The notes under the pieces were generated by a model, which was not told where the DNA came from, searched no databases, and saw only the letters and a program-made list of their open reading frames with translations. A stretch of DNA of 64,000 nucleotides from Proteles cristata cristata (Eukaryota; Chordata; Mammalia; Carnivora; Hyaenidae): assembly GCA_017311185.1 (NCBI GenBank), contig JAESUZ010000969.1:327148-391147 (forward strand), read 5' to 3'. The position numbers and the translations under genes were made by a program. Shown here in pieces: positions 1 through 12,779 of this stretch (its first letter is position 1; each line of letters starts with the position of its first letter).

Positions 1-304
1 GATATTAGGCAAGGAATTTGTATGAACAAGGCAGTGAGCCAGAATGACCAACAGTTACATGGAATTTGATGTAAAAGAAATGCATCCATTTGGTTAAATA
101 GATTGTGAAGAAATCATAACCAGTTGTGAGAATAAGAATGGAGATGATGAGAAGCAAAGTTCTGCTTATATGGGATGCAAATCATTTTCCACAGCAGGGA
201 GGAGGATTAAAATGAGGGAAAATATTTTTATCTTAACTTGTAGACTAAGTCATCACCTTCCACAAGACAAATTCCTCAAGATTCTCTGTTACTTAATGAA
301 AGGC

Positions 305-327
305 AAAAAAAAAAAAAAAAAAAAAAA
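305..327 (+). repeat. Poly-A run (A)23
   Basis: Uninterrupted run of 23 adenines about 50 bp before the T-run of the neighbouring minus-strand L1 fragment. No recognisable retroposon body precedes it, so it may be a simple homopolymer or the tail of a very short insertion. Confidence 0.95.
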
Positions 328-377
328 GTTGACATGGAAACCCCAGCTCAGATACAAGAACATATAAGCTTAAAGGT

Positions 378-1340
378 CTTTTTTTTTTCTTAAATAGTTT
401 ATTGTCAAGTTGGTTTTCATATAACACCCAGTGCTCATCCCAAGTGCCCTTCTCCATGCCCACCACCCCCCTTCCCCTCTCCCCCACCTTCATCAGTCCT
501 CAATTTATTCTCAGCATTTAAGAGTCTCTCATGGTTTGCCTCCCTCCTTCTCCCCAACTATTTTCCCCCTTCTTCTCCCACTTCATCCTCTGTTAGCTTC
601 CTCCTAATCCACCTGAATGTGCAAACATATGGTATCTGTCCTTCTCTGCCTGACTTATTTCGCTCTGCATAACACCGTCTGGTTCTGTCCATGTTGCTAC
701 ACATGACCAGATTTCATTCTTTCTCATTACCATGTAGTATTCCATTGTATAAATATACCACATCTTGATCCATTCGTCCGTTGATGGACACTTAGGTTCT
801 TTCCATGTTTTGGCTATTGTTGAGGGTGCTGCTGTGAACATTGGGGTACCCTATGCATCAGCACTCCTGTATCCCTTTGGTAAATTCCTAGCACTGCTGG
901 GTCATAGGGGAGTTCTCTTGTTAATTTTTTGAGGAACCTCCATACTGTTTTCCAGAGGAGTTGCACCAGTTTACATTCTCACCAACAGTGTAGAAGGGTG
1001 CCCATTTCTCCACATCCTCGCCAGCATCTAGAGTCTCCTGATTTGCTCATTTTAGTCGCTCTGACCGGTGTGAGGTGTTATCTCAGTATGGTTTTGATTT
1101 GTATTTCCCTGATGAAGAGGTACACTGAGCGTTGTTTCATGTGTCTGTTGGCCATCTGGATGTCCTCTTTGGAGAAGCGTCTGTTCAGATCTTCTGCCCA
1201 TTTCTTCACTGGATTATTTGTTTTTCAGGTGTGGAGTTTGGTGAGTTCCTTATAGATTTTGGATACTAGCCCTTTATGTGATATGTCATTTGCAACTATC
1301 TTTACATTCTGTCAGTTGCCTATTAGTTTTATTGATTAAA
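378..1340 (-). mobile_element. L1 LINE, 5'-truncated 3' fragment (carnivore/felid type)
   Basis: Read on the minus strand this is the end of a carnivore L1: the T-run at 378-389 is the complement of its poly-A tail, followed by the 3' UTR block (complement of TTGTCAAGTTGG, then the C-rich CACCCCCCTTCCCC tract). Further in lies the terminal region with the conserved IYTMEYY-type peptide (593-841, minus strand), then a block whose plus-strand reading includes GTTGCACCAGTTTACATTCTCACCAACAGTG. The far end fades at about 1340. It is 5'-truncated, carries no intact ORF and cannot move. No clear target-site duplication was found. Confidence 0.88.
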
Positions 1341-1539
1341 GATGTATCTGCCTTTGGCAAGTTAGGCCTTCACTTTAGATTTCTCAGGATTCACTGTCAG
1401 TGCTAGGATCATGGACAGCAGCTTCCCAGTCTTTTGATTTTCAGACTCTTTCCCTAGGATTTGTCTTGCTGCTAGATTACATGTTTCTTGGGCAAGAGTT
1501 TTGAATTGATCCTCATTTTGATAGAATAAAATGCAAATG

Positions 1540-1690
1540 TCAAACCATTATTTAAATTCCTCCAAGTCCTACTATCAGCCTGCCTTTCCAGTTTTACCCC
1601 TTAGTCTATTCCGTCACGTACTAGATGCCCCATAAATCTGGTCTAATTGTATTCTCTATATATTCAGATTTTACCACTTTTCCTAACTTT
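1540..1690 (+). mobile_element. Possible L2 LINE fragment
   Basis: Resembles the part of L2 that reads AAACTCCT..CCTGCCTTTCCAG..TTACCCC, but is short and decayed. The family call is tentative. Confidence 0.35.
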
Positions 1691-1724
1691 AGAAAGAAAG
1701 AAAGCTAATTATACTGTAGACCTG

Positions 1725-1895
1725 TTATGCCCCAGTCCCGGTGCTAGACCCTTTTGTACATACTATGTGGAATTATTGTTACACAAGATAGGCAATATTG
1801 ATCTTTAGCTATTTATAGCTGAGGAGCCTGAGGTTTTGACAGTGTAAATGATTTGCTTCTAATCACTTAACTACTAACAGACCAAGCTGACTTTG
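1725..1895 (-). mobile_element. MIR SINE relic
   Basis: The plus-strand reading matches the reverse complement of MIR: GTGCTAGACCCTTTTGTACATACTATG, then a decayed block around CTGAGGAGCCTGAGG and GTAAATGATTTGC before CAAGCTGACTTTGGA. Old and diverged. Confidence 0.6.
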
Positions 1896-3727
1896 GATAG
1901 AATTTTCATGAATCAGTGTCCACACCTCTTTCTCCTCATCATTCCACCTGTCCCATGTTATTTATTCTTTTACAACATGTTCTTCCCACATGCTAATATC
2001 CACACATATTTATTTTCCCAACAAAGCTTTTATTTTCTTGCATTCAATTTCCTCTGTCTTAAATGGATTATTAGAAAAAAACTTTCATTGTAAACATTTA
2101 TCATAACTATTACTAATGTTCATAACTTAGTTTCACTCAATTTTAAAGACTTCTACTATAATATTAACTCCTTAAAAGTAAAATACATGTTTTTTTTTTT
2201 TAATTTATGTGCCCTCAGGGAGTGTACAGAATAACCCTCAGACAATATTGGGGATAAATTAGTGAATGAATGAAAGCTTGGCTAGCTATTCTCTATGAAT
2301 TCTTCTAAACTACATAAGTCATTAATAAGGTAATATGTTACAAAATAAGCATTATAGTGCACTGCACTGCTGTTTGAGTTTGCTGATGATGTATGTAATG
2401 ACCATGAATTGACCTTTCCTAGGGTAGCCATTATCGGAATCTAAGATGTCGTTCCATTTCCAAAATATTGGTTAATTTTCAGTGGCTGGTTTCAAATGCC
2501 ACATTTTGATAGGATGCCGCCTTGCAGAGATTGTGTCTGAGGTGCTTGTTTTACCTCTGCCACTTCCTAACCACTGCAGAATGTATGTCTAGCCACAGAG
2601 CCACACATTCCTTTTGACTCATAGCCTCCTGAAGCAAATACATTAACAATAGGGGTCTCCTGTGACACCACATATTTTCTTCCAGGGTTCATTATAACTC
2701 ATTTTGCCTGAGTGGGTGGTAGTATCATTTACTGCTACTATATTAAAAACATAAAAGCATAAATAACATTAATGCAGACTTTTTTTGCTTATTGCCTCTA
2801 ACTGAATGCCCTTGACATCAGGATCAGTGTAGAATATTATAATAACATTGACATGAATATTTAATATAAGAACTTGCATATAAATCATGGTTTCAAATTT
2901 AATATATCTGATGATAATAATTAAGTTCATTATAAGAAAGTAGAGGAGATAAGAAAGAAAGAAATGATAGGACAAATGATTTCTATATATGAATTATCCT
3001 ATGTGAGCATGAGACCAGAAAGTAAAAAATGGAAGACTTAATTAAAGTCACTGTTGTATCTTGAATAAATCATAAAGAACACAATCCAGACTTCTCCTTC
3101 ATCAGAGGTATATTTGAGATATTTTAGTAGGTATTAAAGGAATACCTAATTGTATTTAGTTGTTTGTTGTTACATACTTTTAGTATAACTGTCATTAATT
3201 AACAGATTATTCTTGCAAATTAGAAACACAATAGATGTCTTCCTTTAAAGGAAGTGCAGTATCTAAGAAAATAGAATTGAATATCAATTCCCCAAGTTAT
3301 ACAAAATGGAAAATTATAGATCCTAAGTGACTACATAAGGTTTATTACCAAAATTACTAGATTCTTATCTATTGTAAGTCAAATTTAATTTTAAAAATAA
3401 TTGATGGAACATTCCTAGAAACAACTTATCCTATGCAGAAATGAGAATAAAGGCATGAGTTAGTCCCCTCCTGCAAAGGCTATTTAGCATTTTGTTATTG
3501 GTGGATTACTTCTAAGTAGTTGAGGATAAGTTGTACTCAACTTGATTTATGCAAAAAACATGGCTACTGAGTACCTATTAGAATGTCACTTCATAAAGAT
3601 TCTGTTAACAACTTAATCTTATCAGTGATAATTCCTATCAGGACACTAAGATAATGAGCACAAAATCTTCTGGGTCTACCTGGTTGCCTAATAGACATTA
3701 AAAGATCCTGAGGAGATAACATGGTAG
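1896..3727. other. AT-rich intronic stretch without recognisable features
   Basis: I see no repeat family, coding signal or structured element. Short ORFs on both strands have AT-driven composition (Ile, Leu, Phe, Tyr rich) and no motif. Confidence 0.6.
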
Positions 3728-3930
3728 GAAGAGTCCTGGCTGTAAATATAATGAGAACTAGATTCACATCCCAGCTTAGCTACTTACTAAATTTAGGATC
3801 TTGGCAAATTGCTATCCTTCTCAAAGTTGTCTCCTTATCAGTTAGACATAATAGTATCTGTTGGACAACACTGTCCCGAGGACTGTTCATATGTAAAATC
3901 ATCAGCATAGTGCCAGGCACCATTCAACAA
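3728..3930 (+). mobile_element. MIR SINE relic
   Basis: Plus-strand MIR landmarks in order: AGATTCACATCCCAGCT, TAGCTACTTACTAAATTTAGGATCTTGG, CCTTATCAGTTAGACATAATAGTATC and the tail AGCATAGTGCCAGGCACC. The ORF across it is a by-product. Confidence 0.7.
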
Positions 3931-4260
3931 AAAGAAGCAATTATGATGATCTGATGGAATTCTTTAATAGATGACTTTTTGTTTATTTTTTAATAGGTAA
4001 CTTTAAAAACATAATAATGTTTACTAACAACTAAAAAGCTATAGCTAAACTAAATACTGGTCTTATAGATTAAATAAATTGTACAAAAATTGAGTTTTAT
4101 TTATAAAGAGAATTGAGTTTCATTTAGAGAGATTTCATTATGTACAATGAAATCAATAAATCATTATTTGTAAATTAATCATTATTCCTTTCCCCCTGGT
4201 GGTAGAATCTATAGCTTTAGATGACTTATTCTATTCCTAGTATGTTTTTGTTTTCATTCT

Positions 4261-4499
4261 TTTTTTAAATTTTTAACATTTATTTATTTTTGAGAAACAG
4301 AGAGACAGAATGTGAGTGGGGGAGGGGCAGAGGAGAGGGAGACACAGAATCTGAAGCAGGCTCCATGCTCCAAGCCATCAGCACCGAGTCTGATGAAGGG
4401 CTCAAATTCACAGACTGTGAGATCACGACCTAAAGTCGTGACATGAAAATCATGACATGAATTTGGACACTTAATTTACTGAGCCACACGGCCACCCGT
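4261..4499 (-). mobile_element. SINEC (Can-SINE, tRNA-Lys-derived) copy
   Basis: The minus-strand SINE begins with its A-rich tail complement, then GAGAGAGAC-type (CT)n body, GATGAAGGGCTCAAATTCACAGACTGTGAGATC (box B region) and ends at the tRNA-like head GAGCCACACGGCCACCC. Imperfect flanking repeat GTTTTCATTCT / GTTGTCATTCT at 4250-4260 and 4500-4510. Diverged, so an older copy. Confidence 0.9.
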
Positions 4500-4926
4500 G
4501 TTGTCATTCTTTACAGCATATTGCAGTGTCCTCTCCAGAAGATCCATGTTGGAACTTCCTGTTCTTCCATATCATTTCTGAAATGTGAATTACAGACAAA
4601 TCTGGGCTGTTTCTGCTGTAACTTTGCTAAGATTCATCAGTGGATTATAAAGTGTTTCTGCCGTAAATATAAACATTCACCGGTACCTCTTGGTCTCTAT
4701 TGTCTACTTTAACCTTGATTGCTATTTACTATTACTGCTATCATGGCTACAGTTTGTTACAGAACAAATTTATGTAGTCCTTGAAATTCTCTTGCAACTC
4801 AATAAGCCACTTTGGGCCTTCTCCTAACTCTTCCTAACTACTTTATATTGACGGTGAAAAGAGATATTTCTAGCCCTCCATGGGCTTATATAGGAACATA
4901 ATAGCTTCTAAACTGCTAATAGTAAA

Positions 4927-4958
<32 letters not shown>
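4927..4958 (+). repeat. Microsatellite (ATAG)8
   Basis: Eight perfect tetranucleotide units (GATA-type), likely length-polymorphic. Confidence 0.97.
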
Positions 4959-5248
4959 TCAGTTTCTCTGTCTTCCTTTCCAAATTTCCCCCATGAGACT
5001 CAAAAAGACCAAAGTGACCAGACACCCTACAGCTACAGCTTTTTTTTTATTCTTGACTGTTGGCCATGCTTGTACTACTCAACAATAATATTACTTATTG
5101 ATATAATTGATTTAATATTAATGTAATAACTAAATTTTTGAGCCCACTAGACATTATGATAAGTTCTTTGCATATACTGTATAATTTAGCTATTGTACAT
5201 ATATGTTAATTTTCAAATAAATTAAAAGCATCCAAGTAAGCTCTTTGT

Positions 5249-5322
5249 GATGCAGGGCTCGAACCCACAAAATCATGAATCAAGACTCTGACGCTCAACC
5301 AACTGAGCCATCCAGGACCCCT
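5249..5322 (-). mobile_element. SINEC head-only fragment
   Basis: Only the tRNA-like half is present: the box B complement (GGGCTCGAACCCACAAA) followed by CTCTGACGCTCAACCAACTGAGCCATCC. The (CT)n body and A-tail are missing. Confidence 0.8.
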
Positions 5323-5524
5323 GCATCATTTAGATTACACTAATATAGTACATCAAAATTAAATAAGGTTTGGTAGCAACATTAATTTTTAAAATACATA
5401 TAAATCAAGGCAATGATATTTAATCTCAGCTTTACATCCCAATAAATTTATTTGGGTTGCATAAAGTATTGAATAATGAAGGATTGTGAATTTTTATTCA
5501 GTCCAGAAAGGAAAGACTGTAGTA

Positions 5525-5958
5525 ATTGTATTAGTTTCTGTGGCTGCTATAACAAAGAACCACAAAATTGGTGACTTACAACAACAGAAATATGTTAAAT
5601 CACATTTCTGGAGGCCAGACTTCTGAAATCAAGGTGTTGGTAGGTCTGCATACCATCTAGAAGCTTTAAGGCAAAACCTGTACCTTGCCTCCTCTAGCTT
5701 CTGGTGGCTGCAGGTGCTCCTTGGCCTGTGGCTACATCACTGTCATCTGTGCTGCTTCTTCAGGTTGCATTCTGCTCTGTGTGTTTGTATCTAATCTCCT
5801 TCTACCTTTCTCTCTGTAAGGATACTTGTAATGGCATTAAGGCCACCTGGATCATCTAGGATGATCTCCTCATTTCAAAAGTCCTAGCTTAATCATATCT
5901 GTGCAGACATTTTTTTCCAAATTAGGTAATATTCACAGATTCTTGAGATTAGAATTTG
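5525..5958 (-). mobile_element. MaLR-type solo LTR relic (MLT1/MST-like)
   Basis: The plus strand reads as the reverse complement of a mammalian MaLR LTR: TTAGTTTCTGTGGCTGCTATAACAAAG, the CATTTCTGGAGGCCAGACTTCTGA block, AATCAAGGTGTTGG, then GGATACTTGTAATGGCATTAAGGCC. No internal region or second LTR is attached. Non-coding relic of an old endogenous element. Confidence 0.75.
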
Positions 5959-6059
5959 GGTATATTTTAGGATTCAACTATAGTGGCTGTTTAGCAATAT
6001 TTCCCATGGGCAAGAGGAATGGGTATTGGTATAGCATGCATTCCATGTTTTGTCAACAG

Positions 6060-6165
6060 TGACCCAATCTGTCATTTTACAAATAAATATTAGGTTATGT
6101 GACTTGTCCAAGATTACTGCATCAGAGGAATCCCAGTAGGACTCATGTGGTATACAAAGCTGGAG
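6060..6165 (-). mobile_element. Possible MIR fragment
   Basis: Contains CATTTTACAAATAAATATTAGG, GTGACTTGTCCAAGATTACTGCAT and TCCCAGTAGGACTC in the order expected for the MIR core reverse complement. Short and diverged. Confidence 0.45.
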
Positions 6166-7424
6166 TGATGATAGAGAGTTTAACAAAGGAGTTTTAATAA
6201 AGATATGGACAGGGTAGAGGGACACCAACGGATTGTTGAAGTATCTCAACACTGGTAATGGAACTGCTAGGCCTGAAAGAGCAAGGAGAAGGTTACCATG
6301 AACTGACAGCAGTGAGGCCTTTGGGGGTTGCAGGCAAGTGGAGGTGAAGGATAAATACTAACCTCACTCTCCTCTTTCAATATTCTGCTCTTGCTTTTCA
6401 TTGGCTGACCCCTAATGAAACCTAGGAGACAAGATAAACCGTTGTAATCCATTTAGTTCAGTTTCACTGGATACATGGAAAAGTGAAGAAGGATGTAGAC
6501 TGGATACTGAGCAGCAAAGAGAAATAGCAGGCCAGTCCCACAGATCATTAGTATCATAGCTGGAAACAGTCTTAGCTTCTTTATTACAAAATTTGTTATA
6601 ATTTTCAGCATGTCAAATTTAATTCAACAAATATTGAATACATGCGATGTTAAAGCTCTCTATGTGGCACTACGAAAATGCCTAGAATGTTTTATTGGTA
6701 ATAACAAAAATAGATCAGAGGTAAAGAAAAAATCAGATTCTTTTAAAAATAGTGATGAGAGTCTGAACTTAAGTAGGTGTCAGAATGAAAATACATAGAA
6801 CCCTGTATATTTGAACTCCAATGGAATAAACAATTAATAAAACTTTACAAAATGTTCACTATGAGTAGAATGAAAAACAATGTGAAAAGAATGTCAAATA
6901 GGAATCCAAGATTTGAAAACCAAATTAGAAAATGTTTCGGAAATACAAAAAATTAAAAGTTATCAGATAAGCTCTTATGAAGAAATTTACCTGTGCCTTA
7001 AATTTGAGTTCTATGTCAAGATGACCAGAAAACATTTGAGAAAGGGGTGATTCCTGGGATGAGGTAGGGTGGGAGGGGAGGAATATAAAAATTACAATGT
7101 TCTGTTCATTTGTTAAGAAAATTACATTGCCTCCTTACTATGAATCAAATGCTCTATAAGAATTCGGTAATGGACTAATGAATATGATCAAATAATATTT
7201 CTGCTTTCAGAATAATCATCAGTGATGGAAGATTTAACAAATAATTAATAAAAATTAGATAGGAGATACATGTTTATAAAAAGCTATTTGTTCCTAGTCA
7301 GAGGTGACAGATGAAATTTTAGAAATGGAAAAGAAAGCTTAGAATATGGGTACAGTATAATTTTTTAATAAATTTTAATTTTTTAATTAAAATTTATTTT
7401 ATTTTATTTTATTATTTTTTTCTT

Positions 7425-7680
7425 AAATATTTTATTGTCAAGTTGGTTTCCATATAACACCCAGTGCTCATCCCAACAAGTGCCCTCCCCCATGCCCATC
7501 ACCCCCCTTCCCCTCTCCCCTTCCCCTCTCCCCCTCCCCCATCAGTCCTCAGTTTGTTCTCAGCATTCAAGAGTCTCTCATGGTTTGCCTCTCTTCCTCT
7601 CCCCAACTATTTTTCCCCTGTTCTCCTGCATCATCCTCCATTGACTTCCTCCTAATCCACCTATATGTGCAAACATATGG
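7425..7680 (-). mobile_element. L1 LINE 3' end fragment (carnivore/felid type)
   Basis: Same 3' UTR block as at 378-620: TTGTCAAGTTGGTTTCCATAT, CACCCAGTGCTCATCCCAAC, the C-rich CCCCTCTCCCC tract (here partly duplicated), GAGTCTCTCATGGTTTGCCT and a CACCTATATGTGCAAACATATGG end. It abuts a minus-strand SINE at its right edge. Two overlapping Pro/Ser-rich ORFs in it (7435-7655) are artefacts of the C-rich tract. Confidence 0.88.
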
Positions 7681-7681
7681 G

Positions 7682-7877
7682 GTTAAATGTTTATTTTTGA
7701 GAGAGAGAGAGAAAAAATGAATGAGCAAGGGAAGGGCAGAGAAACAGAGAGACAGAGGATCTGAATCAGGATCTGTGCTGATAGCAGAAGATCCTAATGT
7801 GGGGCTCTAACTCACAAACTGAGATCATAACCTGAGCTAGAATTGGACACTTAGCCAACTGAGCCACTCAGGCACCA
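7682..7877 (-). mobile_element. SINEC copy
   Basis: Minus-strand SINEC: TGTTTATTTTTGAGAGAGAG, ATGTGGGGCTCTAACTCACAA, then GCCAACTGAGCCACTCAGGCACC at the head. It lies directly against the L1 fragment. Diverged copy. Confidence 0.9.
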
Positions 7878-9029
7878 CATTATGTTTGGGATATTTTAGA
7901 CAGGTATTTTGCACAGATATTTTGGATATGATTATAATGAATTTTGTTTTCTATCTTGTAAATAGCAATGGTATTTAGAGTTTCAAACTAAAACAAATCA
8001 TGAAAAACTACAAGATTTTATACTGACTCCATATATTTTTGATAACTCTGTCAAATTCCTTAAAGTTGTAAAATTATAGATGCAAGAGATTACAGATGAA
8101 AACAAAGAATATTAGGGACAAAATCAAAGTAACATTTCCACATTTAATATACAGAAAGAACAAGCAGGTACTAATAATTGTAATAAGAGCACTCAGACTG
8201 AAGATTTAAGATAGAATAAAATATTAACATCAGCCACAGATTTTCAAAAAGTAGCATGGTCAGTGAGATAAAACAGTGCAGAAACTCAGGAAAATGTAAA
8301 AATGGAAGAATAAACCAGGTGACTGGTAAAAAGTTTACTATTTCTTTTTTCAAAAATAATTTGAATACTAAGAATATAGTAAGTTTTAGAAAAACTAGAA
8401 CCCCAGGGAATGAAGGACTATATAATGACGAAATAGCCAAAGTGAAAATAGCAAATATTCCCAAAGTAAATAAATGGCAAATATAAGGAACTTTTGCTTT
8501 TAGGATAGAGTACATTTAAGTATACAGTGAAGGTGCCAATATGGAGTGAAGATGAAGTTGCACTAGAGATAAACAATGACAAAATCATTCATAGGAACAA
8601 AACAGAATGGTGTCAGGAACACAATATGCAGAGTAAATACTACTGTGGATGGTAAAATATTGTTTTTGTTATTTATGTTGGTTTTTTTGCCTACCCAGAG
8701 ATACACATCATAATAAATGTAATGAACTCAGTAAGAAATTTTAAAATACAGCAAAGGACTATTTTGGGAAGATCAAATGAGGAGACTGAGGACAAATCTC
8801 TATGGACCCATACCTTTCTCTAACAACATCTGAAAGTTTGAAAATTCAGATGGTGGGAGTTACTTCTGGCCAAGGAGTAGCAAAATGGGAATATGAAGGG
8901 GAAAAATTATATGATGACAGTACATGCTTTATTATAATAGTCAACACTGGAGTTCAGGCTGAGAGGAGCAAATGAAGCATAACAGAAAGCAGGGATGAAA
9001 AAAGCAGGCATCATTATAAAATTATGATT

Positions 9030-9497
9030 AAATCCAGTCTTCTTCTCACTACTGCAAAACTTTTCATTACCTGGCCCCTACTTGCATTTCCTATTTTATC
9101 TCATTGCTATTACAGCTCTTGCTCAATTCCAGACCCTTGAGTCTTGTCAGAGCTTCCCAAATTTGCCAAGTTCTTAGGCTCTTTTCTTGAATTTGTCTAT
9201 CTGGCTGGGTCTCACAATTCAGATCTCAGGACACATTTCCTGACTACCCTTATTTAAAGTAGCTCTGAAACCACCATCATACTATCTATGACAATGTTCT
9301 ATTTATTTTGTCCATACCCTTTAAATGATTTATAATTACTTATGCAACTGTTTTATATTTGTTTTTCCTCTGCATTCATTTTTTCTCCTGGTAGAGTGAA
9401 AGCTTCATGAGAATAGAGATGGTGTTGTAGACCCAACTTCAGTAACAGTGGCAAGCACATTGTAGGTCCTCAATAAAGACTTTTAAGTGAGTAAATG
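9030..9497 (+). mobile_element. L2 LINE 3' end relic
   Basis: Landmarks of the L2 end in order: CTTTTCATTACCTGGCCCCTA, TCTTGAATTTGTC..GGGTC, AGAGTGAAAGCTTCATGAGAATAGAGATGG, CAGTGGCAAGCACATTGTAGG and TCCTCAATAAAG. Confidence 0.7.
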
Positions 9498-11639
9498 TAT
9501 AACAAAGGGATAGGAAAATATAATAAGGATGAAGGGAAATTCATTGTAACTAAGGGTAAGGGAAGGTAGGAAACACAACCAGAAAGTGAAAAGCTACCTA
9601 GTATAGAATTATTCATGAAGTTCTTCATCCTGTTAAGTAATGTCTAAATCTAAGATCCAGCTACTCAATGGATGAATTGTGGAGTATGGAAATGGAAATT
9701 TTTGACATCAAAAGTTAGAAGAATCCTAACTTTTATTAGGATACAATAATATATAAAAATGATAGCAGAGATTAGCAGAGTGCTGACATGACTGAACAAT
9801 ATGGACAAGTTTAGATTTAATGGCATATTAATTCACTCTGTCTAATTGCTGCTCACCTACTCAAGTAAATCAGTATTTATTCTAGATGTTGAGGAAACAG
9901 ATGAGGATTTCATTTATTTTATTATCTAGATACCATCTGCAGCAAAACATGTTTGTAAAACATTATTATGGACCAATAATTTTATTTCATTTGTCATCAC
10001 TGCTGTCAGCATTATTTTCTTTCTTTTCTTCATCACCATCACCCTATCTTTAGGAGAGGCGTTTGTGCCAAGCACTCACAAATCTGCTGACTGTTGAGTA
10101 AAACACAGTTTTATGTCTACATTGTCTTTTTTTCACCCTCTATCCTCCTTTTTTGTCTTCCTTATCCCTGATACAGTGAGATTTTACCCATTTTCAGCTG
10201 GAGGGTATTGAAGTAATGGTCCATAGACATAATGAAACAGTGAAAGCTTGGCTGAAGTTAACATTAAAAAAAAAAAAAAAGAATATCACATAAGTTTTCA
10301 CTGGCCATATGTTTTTTTTTTTCTTTTTGTGAAACCACTGATCAACATGAGTGAGAAAACAAATTTAAGTGGCAAGGTATAAACATCTGAAGACTGGGCA
10401 AAATGATGCCTTAATATGACAAATGGTATTGCTTGCTTTTATTATTGTACAGAAATGTCTTCCCTTCAGACACAAATAGAGATACAAAAAGCATAGGCAA
10501 TAGAAAAATATCACACGTGCTTCAGAGCTTTTTGTTTATGCCCTGGTCGTCTCTTGATAGTTAAAAAAAAGTCCTTATTCAAACCAGACTTCATTATAAA
10601 GAAAAATGCTCTTGATTTAGAGTTTTTGCTGTAGCACCTGTTACATTCTTCCCCTCTGTCCAATGAGAAAACTCTAATTCACCTACAAGAAAATTTTTTA
10701 TAAAGAAATAGGGAAAACAAAAACAGAAACTAATTCGATTTCTGAAAAATACAGATAATGCACCTGTCAACTTGTATTTATTCCAGTGGCCTTCAGTGAC
10801 ATTTTCTAGTGACAGCAGCGAAGATTCCAAAATTGCTTCCATAGGCCCCACACAGAGATAGGTAACAGGGGACATTATTAACTTCAACACAGAGCAATTT
10901 ATTGAAACCCAACACTCCATTATTAAAATATTGGAATTTTTTCCCTCTCTATCCCTCTCATCACTCTAAATGAATCCACATTCCCTTTTCTTTATCTCTT
11001 TCCCTATCCCCCAAAAAAGCCATCTGCTATTTCCTTTATGAAAAAAATAAAACCTACAATTAGTGTCTTGTTCATCTTTTATTTCTCAAAAAAAGAGAAC
11101 TATTATGCAAATACTCTGCAATTTGGTTTCAAATACTCTTTGTAGTGTGATGAGCAATTTTCCTTAATACAACCCCAGCTTTTTTGCCAGGACTTACTAA
11201 TAGATTTTGTTAAAAGAGAACTTTCATGTGACTTTTTTACACTCTTCTGATGTAAACTTTTTGCATGCATATTTAGAATGAAATTATCATTACTCCTTGA
11301 GTTGTAATAGAAAAAAAAACATTGTTTATATATTTCATCCTGAAAAAGAAGCCTAAAATAACCTAAAAATCATTCTTTTACCTTAAATTTCATCATTTTC
11401 TTCCTCAAAAAATGGTCTGTACCAAATAATAGTCTCAGTAAATCTGAGAAATATGTTTTCTTTGGCTTTTTCTGAAAGCAAATGGTAAGTGATGGCAGTT
11501 TTCCTGTTAGTGCAAATTTGTTGTTTGATTTTAGTTGATCCTCAGGAACTAAAGTATAATTTGACCCAGTTCTTCAGGTACATCTGATGTCAGGTGTTTA
11601 GAGCTGTTTTCTTGTTAACACAATAAGCATCTACAGTAT

Positions 11640-11780
11640 GAGGTGCTGATGGAACTGAATCAGAAACCCTGAGTCTTAACCCTGATCCTGCCGGTTTTCA
11701 TATGACCTGGGGCAGTAAGCTCACCACATTGGTTTTCTCCTTTTACAGCTGAGAATCACTGCCTCCTTTGACTGCTTCTA
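11640..11780 (+). mobile_element. Possible MIR fragment
   Basis: Weak MIR-like order: GAGTCTTAACCCTGATCCTGCC, ATGACCTGGGGCAGTAAGCTCACCAC, TTTTCTCCTTTTACAGCTGAGAATCA. Tentative. Confidence 0.45.
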
Positions 11781-11864
11781 GGCTTATAAGGAGGATCAAA
11801 CCACCATTGCAAGTTACTCCTTTTGCAATGGATTTCAGATACATTTCTTGGCAGTGTTCCAGAG

Positions 11865-12024
11865 GTCCTCAACTTTCCTATTCCTTACAGTAGCTTTACC
11901 TGGGGAGCTTGCTACAAATACAGCTTTGTGATCAATTTCTAGACCAGATTATCTAGGAGTGGGGCCAGGATAACTACCTGTAATGACACACCTCATGCTC
12001 ATGAAAGACTGAGAGCCACTAGAA
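11865..12024 (+). mobile_element. MER5-type hAT-Charlie DNA transposon relic (non-autonomous)
   Basis: MER5 features: AGAGGTCCTCAAC near the left end, TTTACCTGGGGAGCTTGCTA, CTAGGAGTGGGGCCAGG, and the right end CTGAGAGCCACTAG, which is an imperfect inverted partner of the left end. No transposase, as expected for this short family. Confidence 0.7.
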
Positions 12025-12779
12025 GAGAAATAGAGAAAATGCAATCAATATAAAGCTAATGTAATTAGATAATATCTAATTTTGTGTTTTATTAAATTTA
12101 TTTAATTTGATTACATGTTTTGCTTATTTGTTGGTTTATATGTGTATTTCTATATGTGTGCATATCAGAATTCAGTGAAGGAATCCTGTGGTTACTTTCA
12201 ATATTAATGTTAATAATTAATTAATGAATAACAATACTGGATTAAATAACAGGTAATATTACTTGCTAACATTCCTATCTGTGTTCTCCTTATAACCACA
12301 TTGATTTACTTTATTTCAAATGTTTACTAAAATATGCAGCAAATACAACCAAAATATTTCTACTTTTTGGACCCAGATGAGGCCATATTCATACTAATGA
12401 CTCAAATTTCTGGCCTTGCTCATGATGCAGAAACTCCAGCCCATAAAGAAATTTCCCCAAATAGCTTGGGCAGTTGCTGAGTGTCTCATAGTACCTAAAA
12501 ACTACTCAGTGCTCTCTGGGCTGCTAGTCCTCAAGGTGTTGCTATGGTGGTGGGCTCATCAAGGAAGCATTAAAACTGGTATCCTCCCTGTTCTTTGCCT
12601 CTGGTTGCCTAGGGCTATTGGGGAGGAAGAATGGCAGCATCTTCTTGGAAGCTATCTGGAAAACAATAACTTCAGCTGCTTACAGAGACTCAGAACAGTC
12701 TTTTGAGTCGGGCTGATAGCATTTTATCAGCTTATTTTTTCTGTTTGGCATGTAAGGTCCTATTTGTTCTAAATTGTAG

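Noticed and set aside
593..841. 82-codon minus-strand ORF with a familiar peptide (IYTMEYY)
   Set aside because: It is the end region of a truncated L1 LINE, not a host gene.
7435..7655. Two Pro/Ser-rich ORFs as a candidate proline-rich peptide
   Set aside because: Produced by the C-rich tract of an L1 3' UTR; the same block occurs at 430-500 and, inverted, at 43640-43700.
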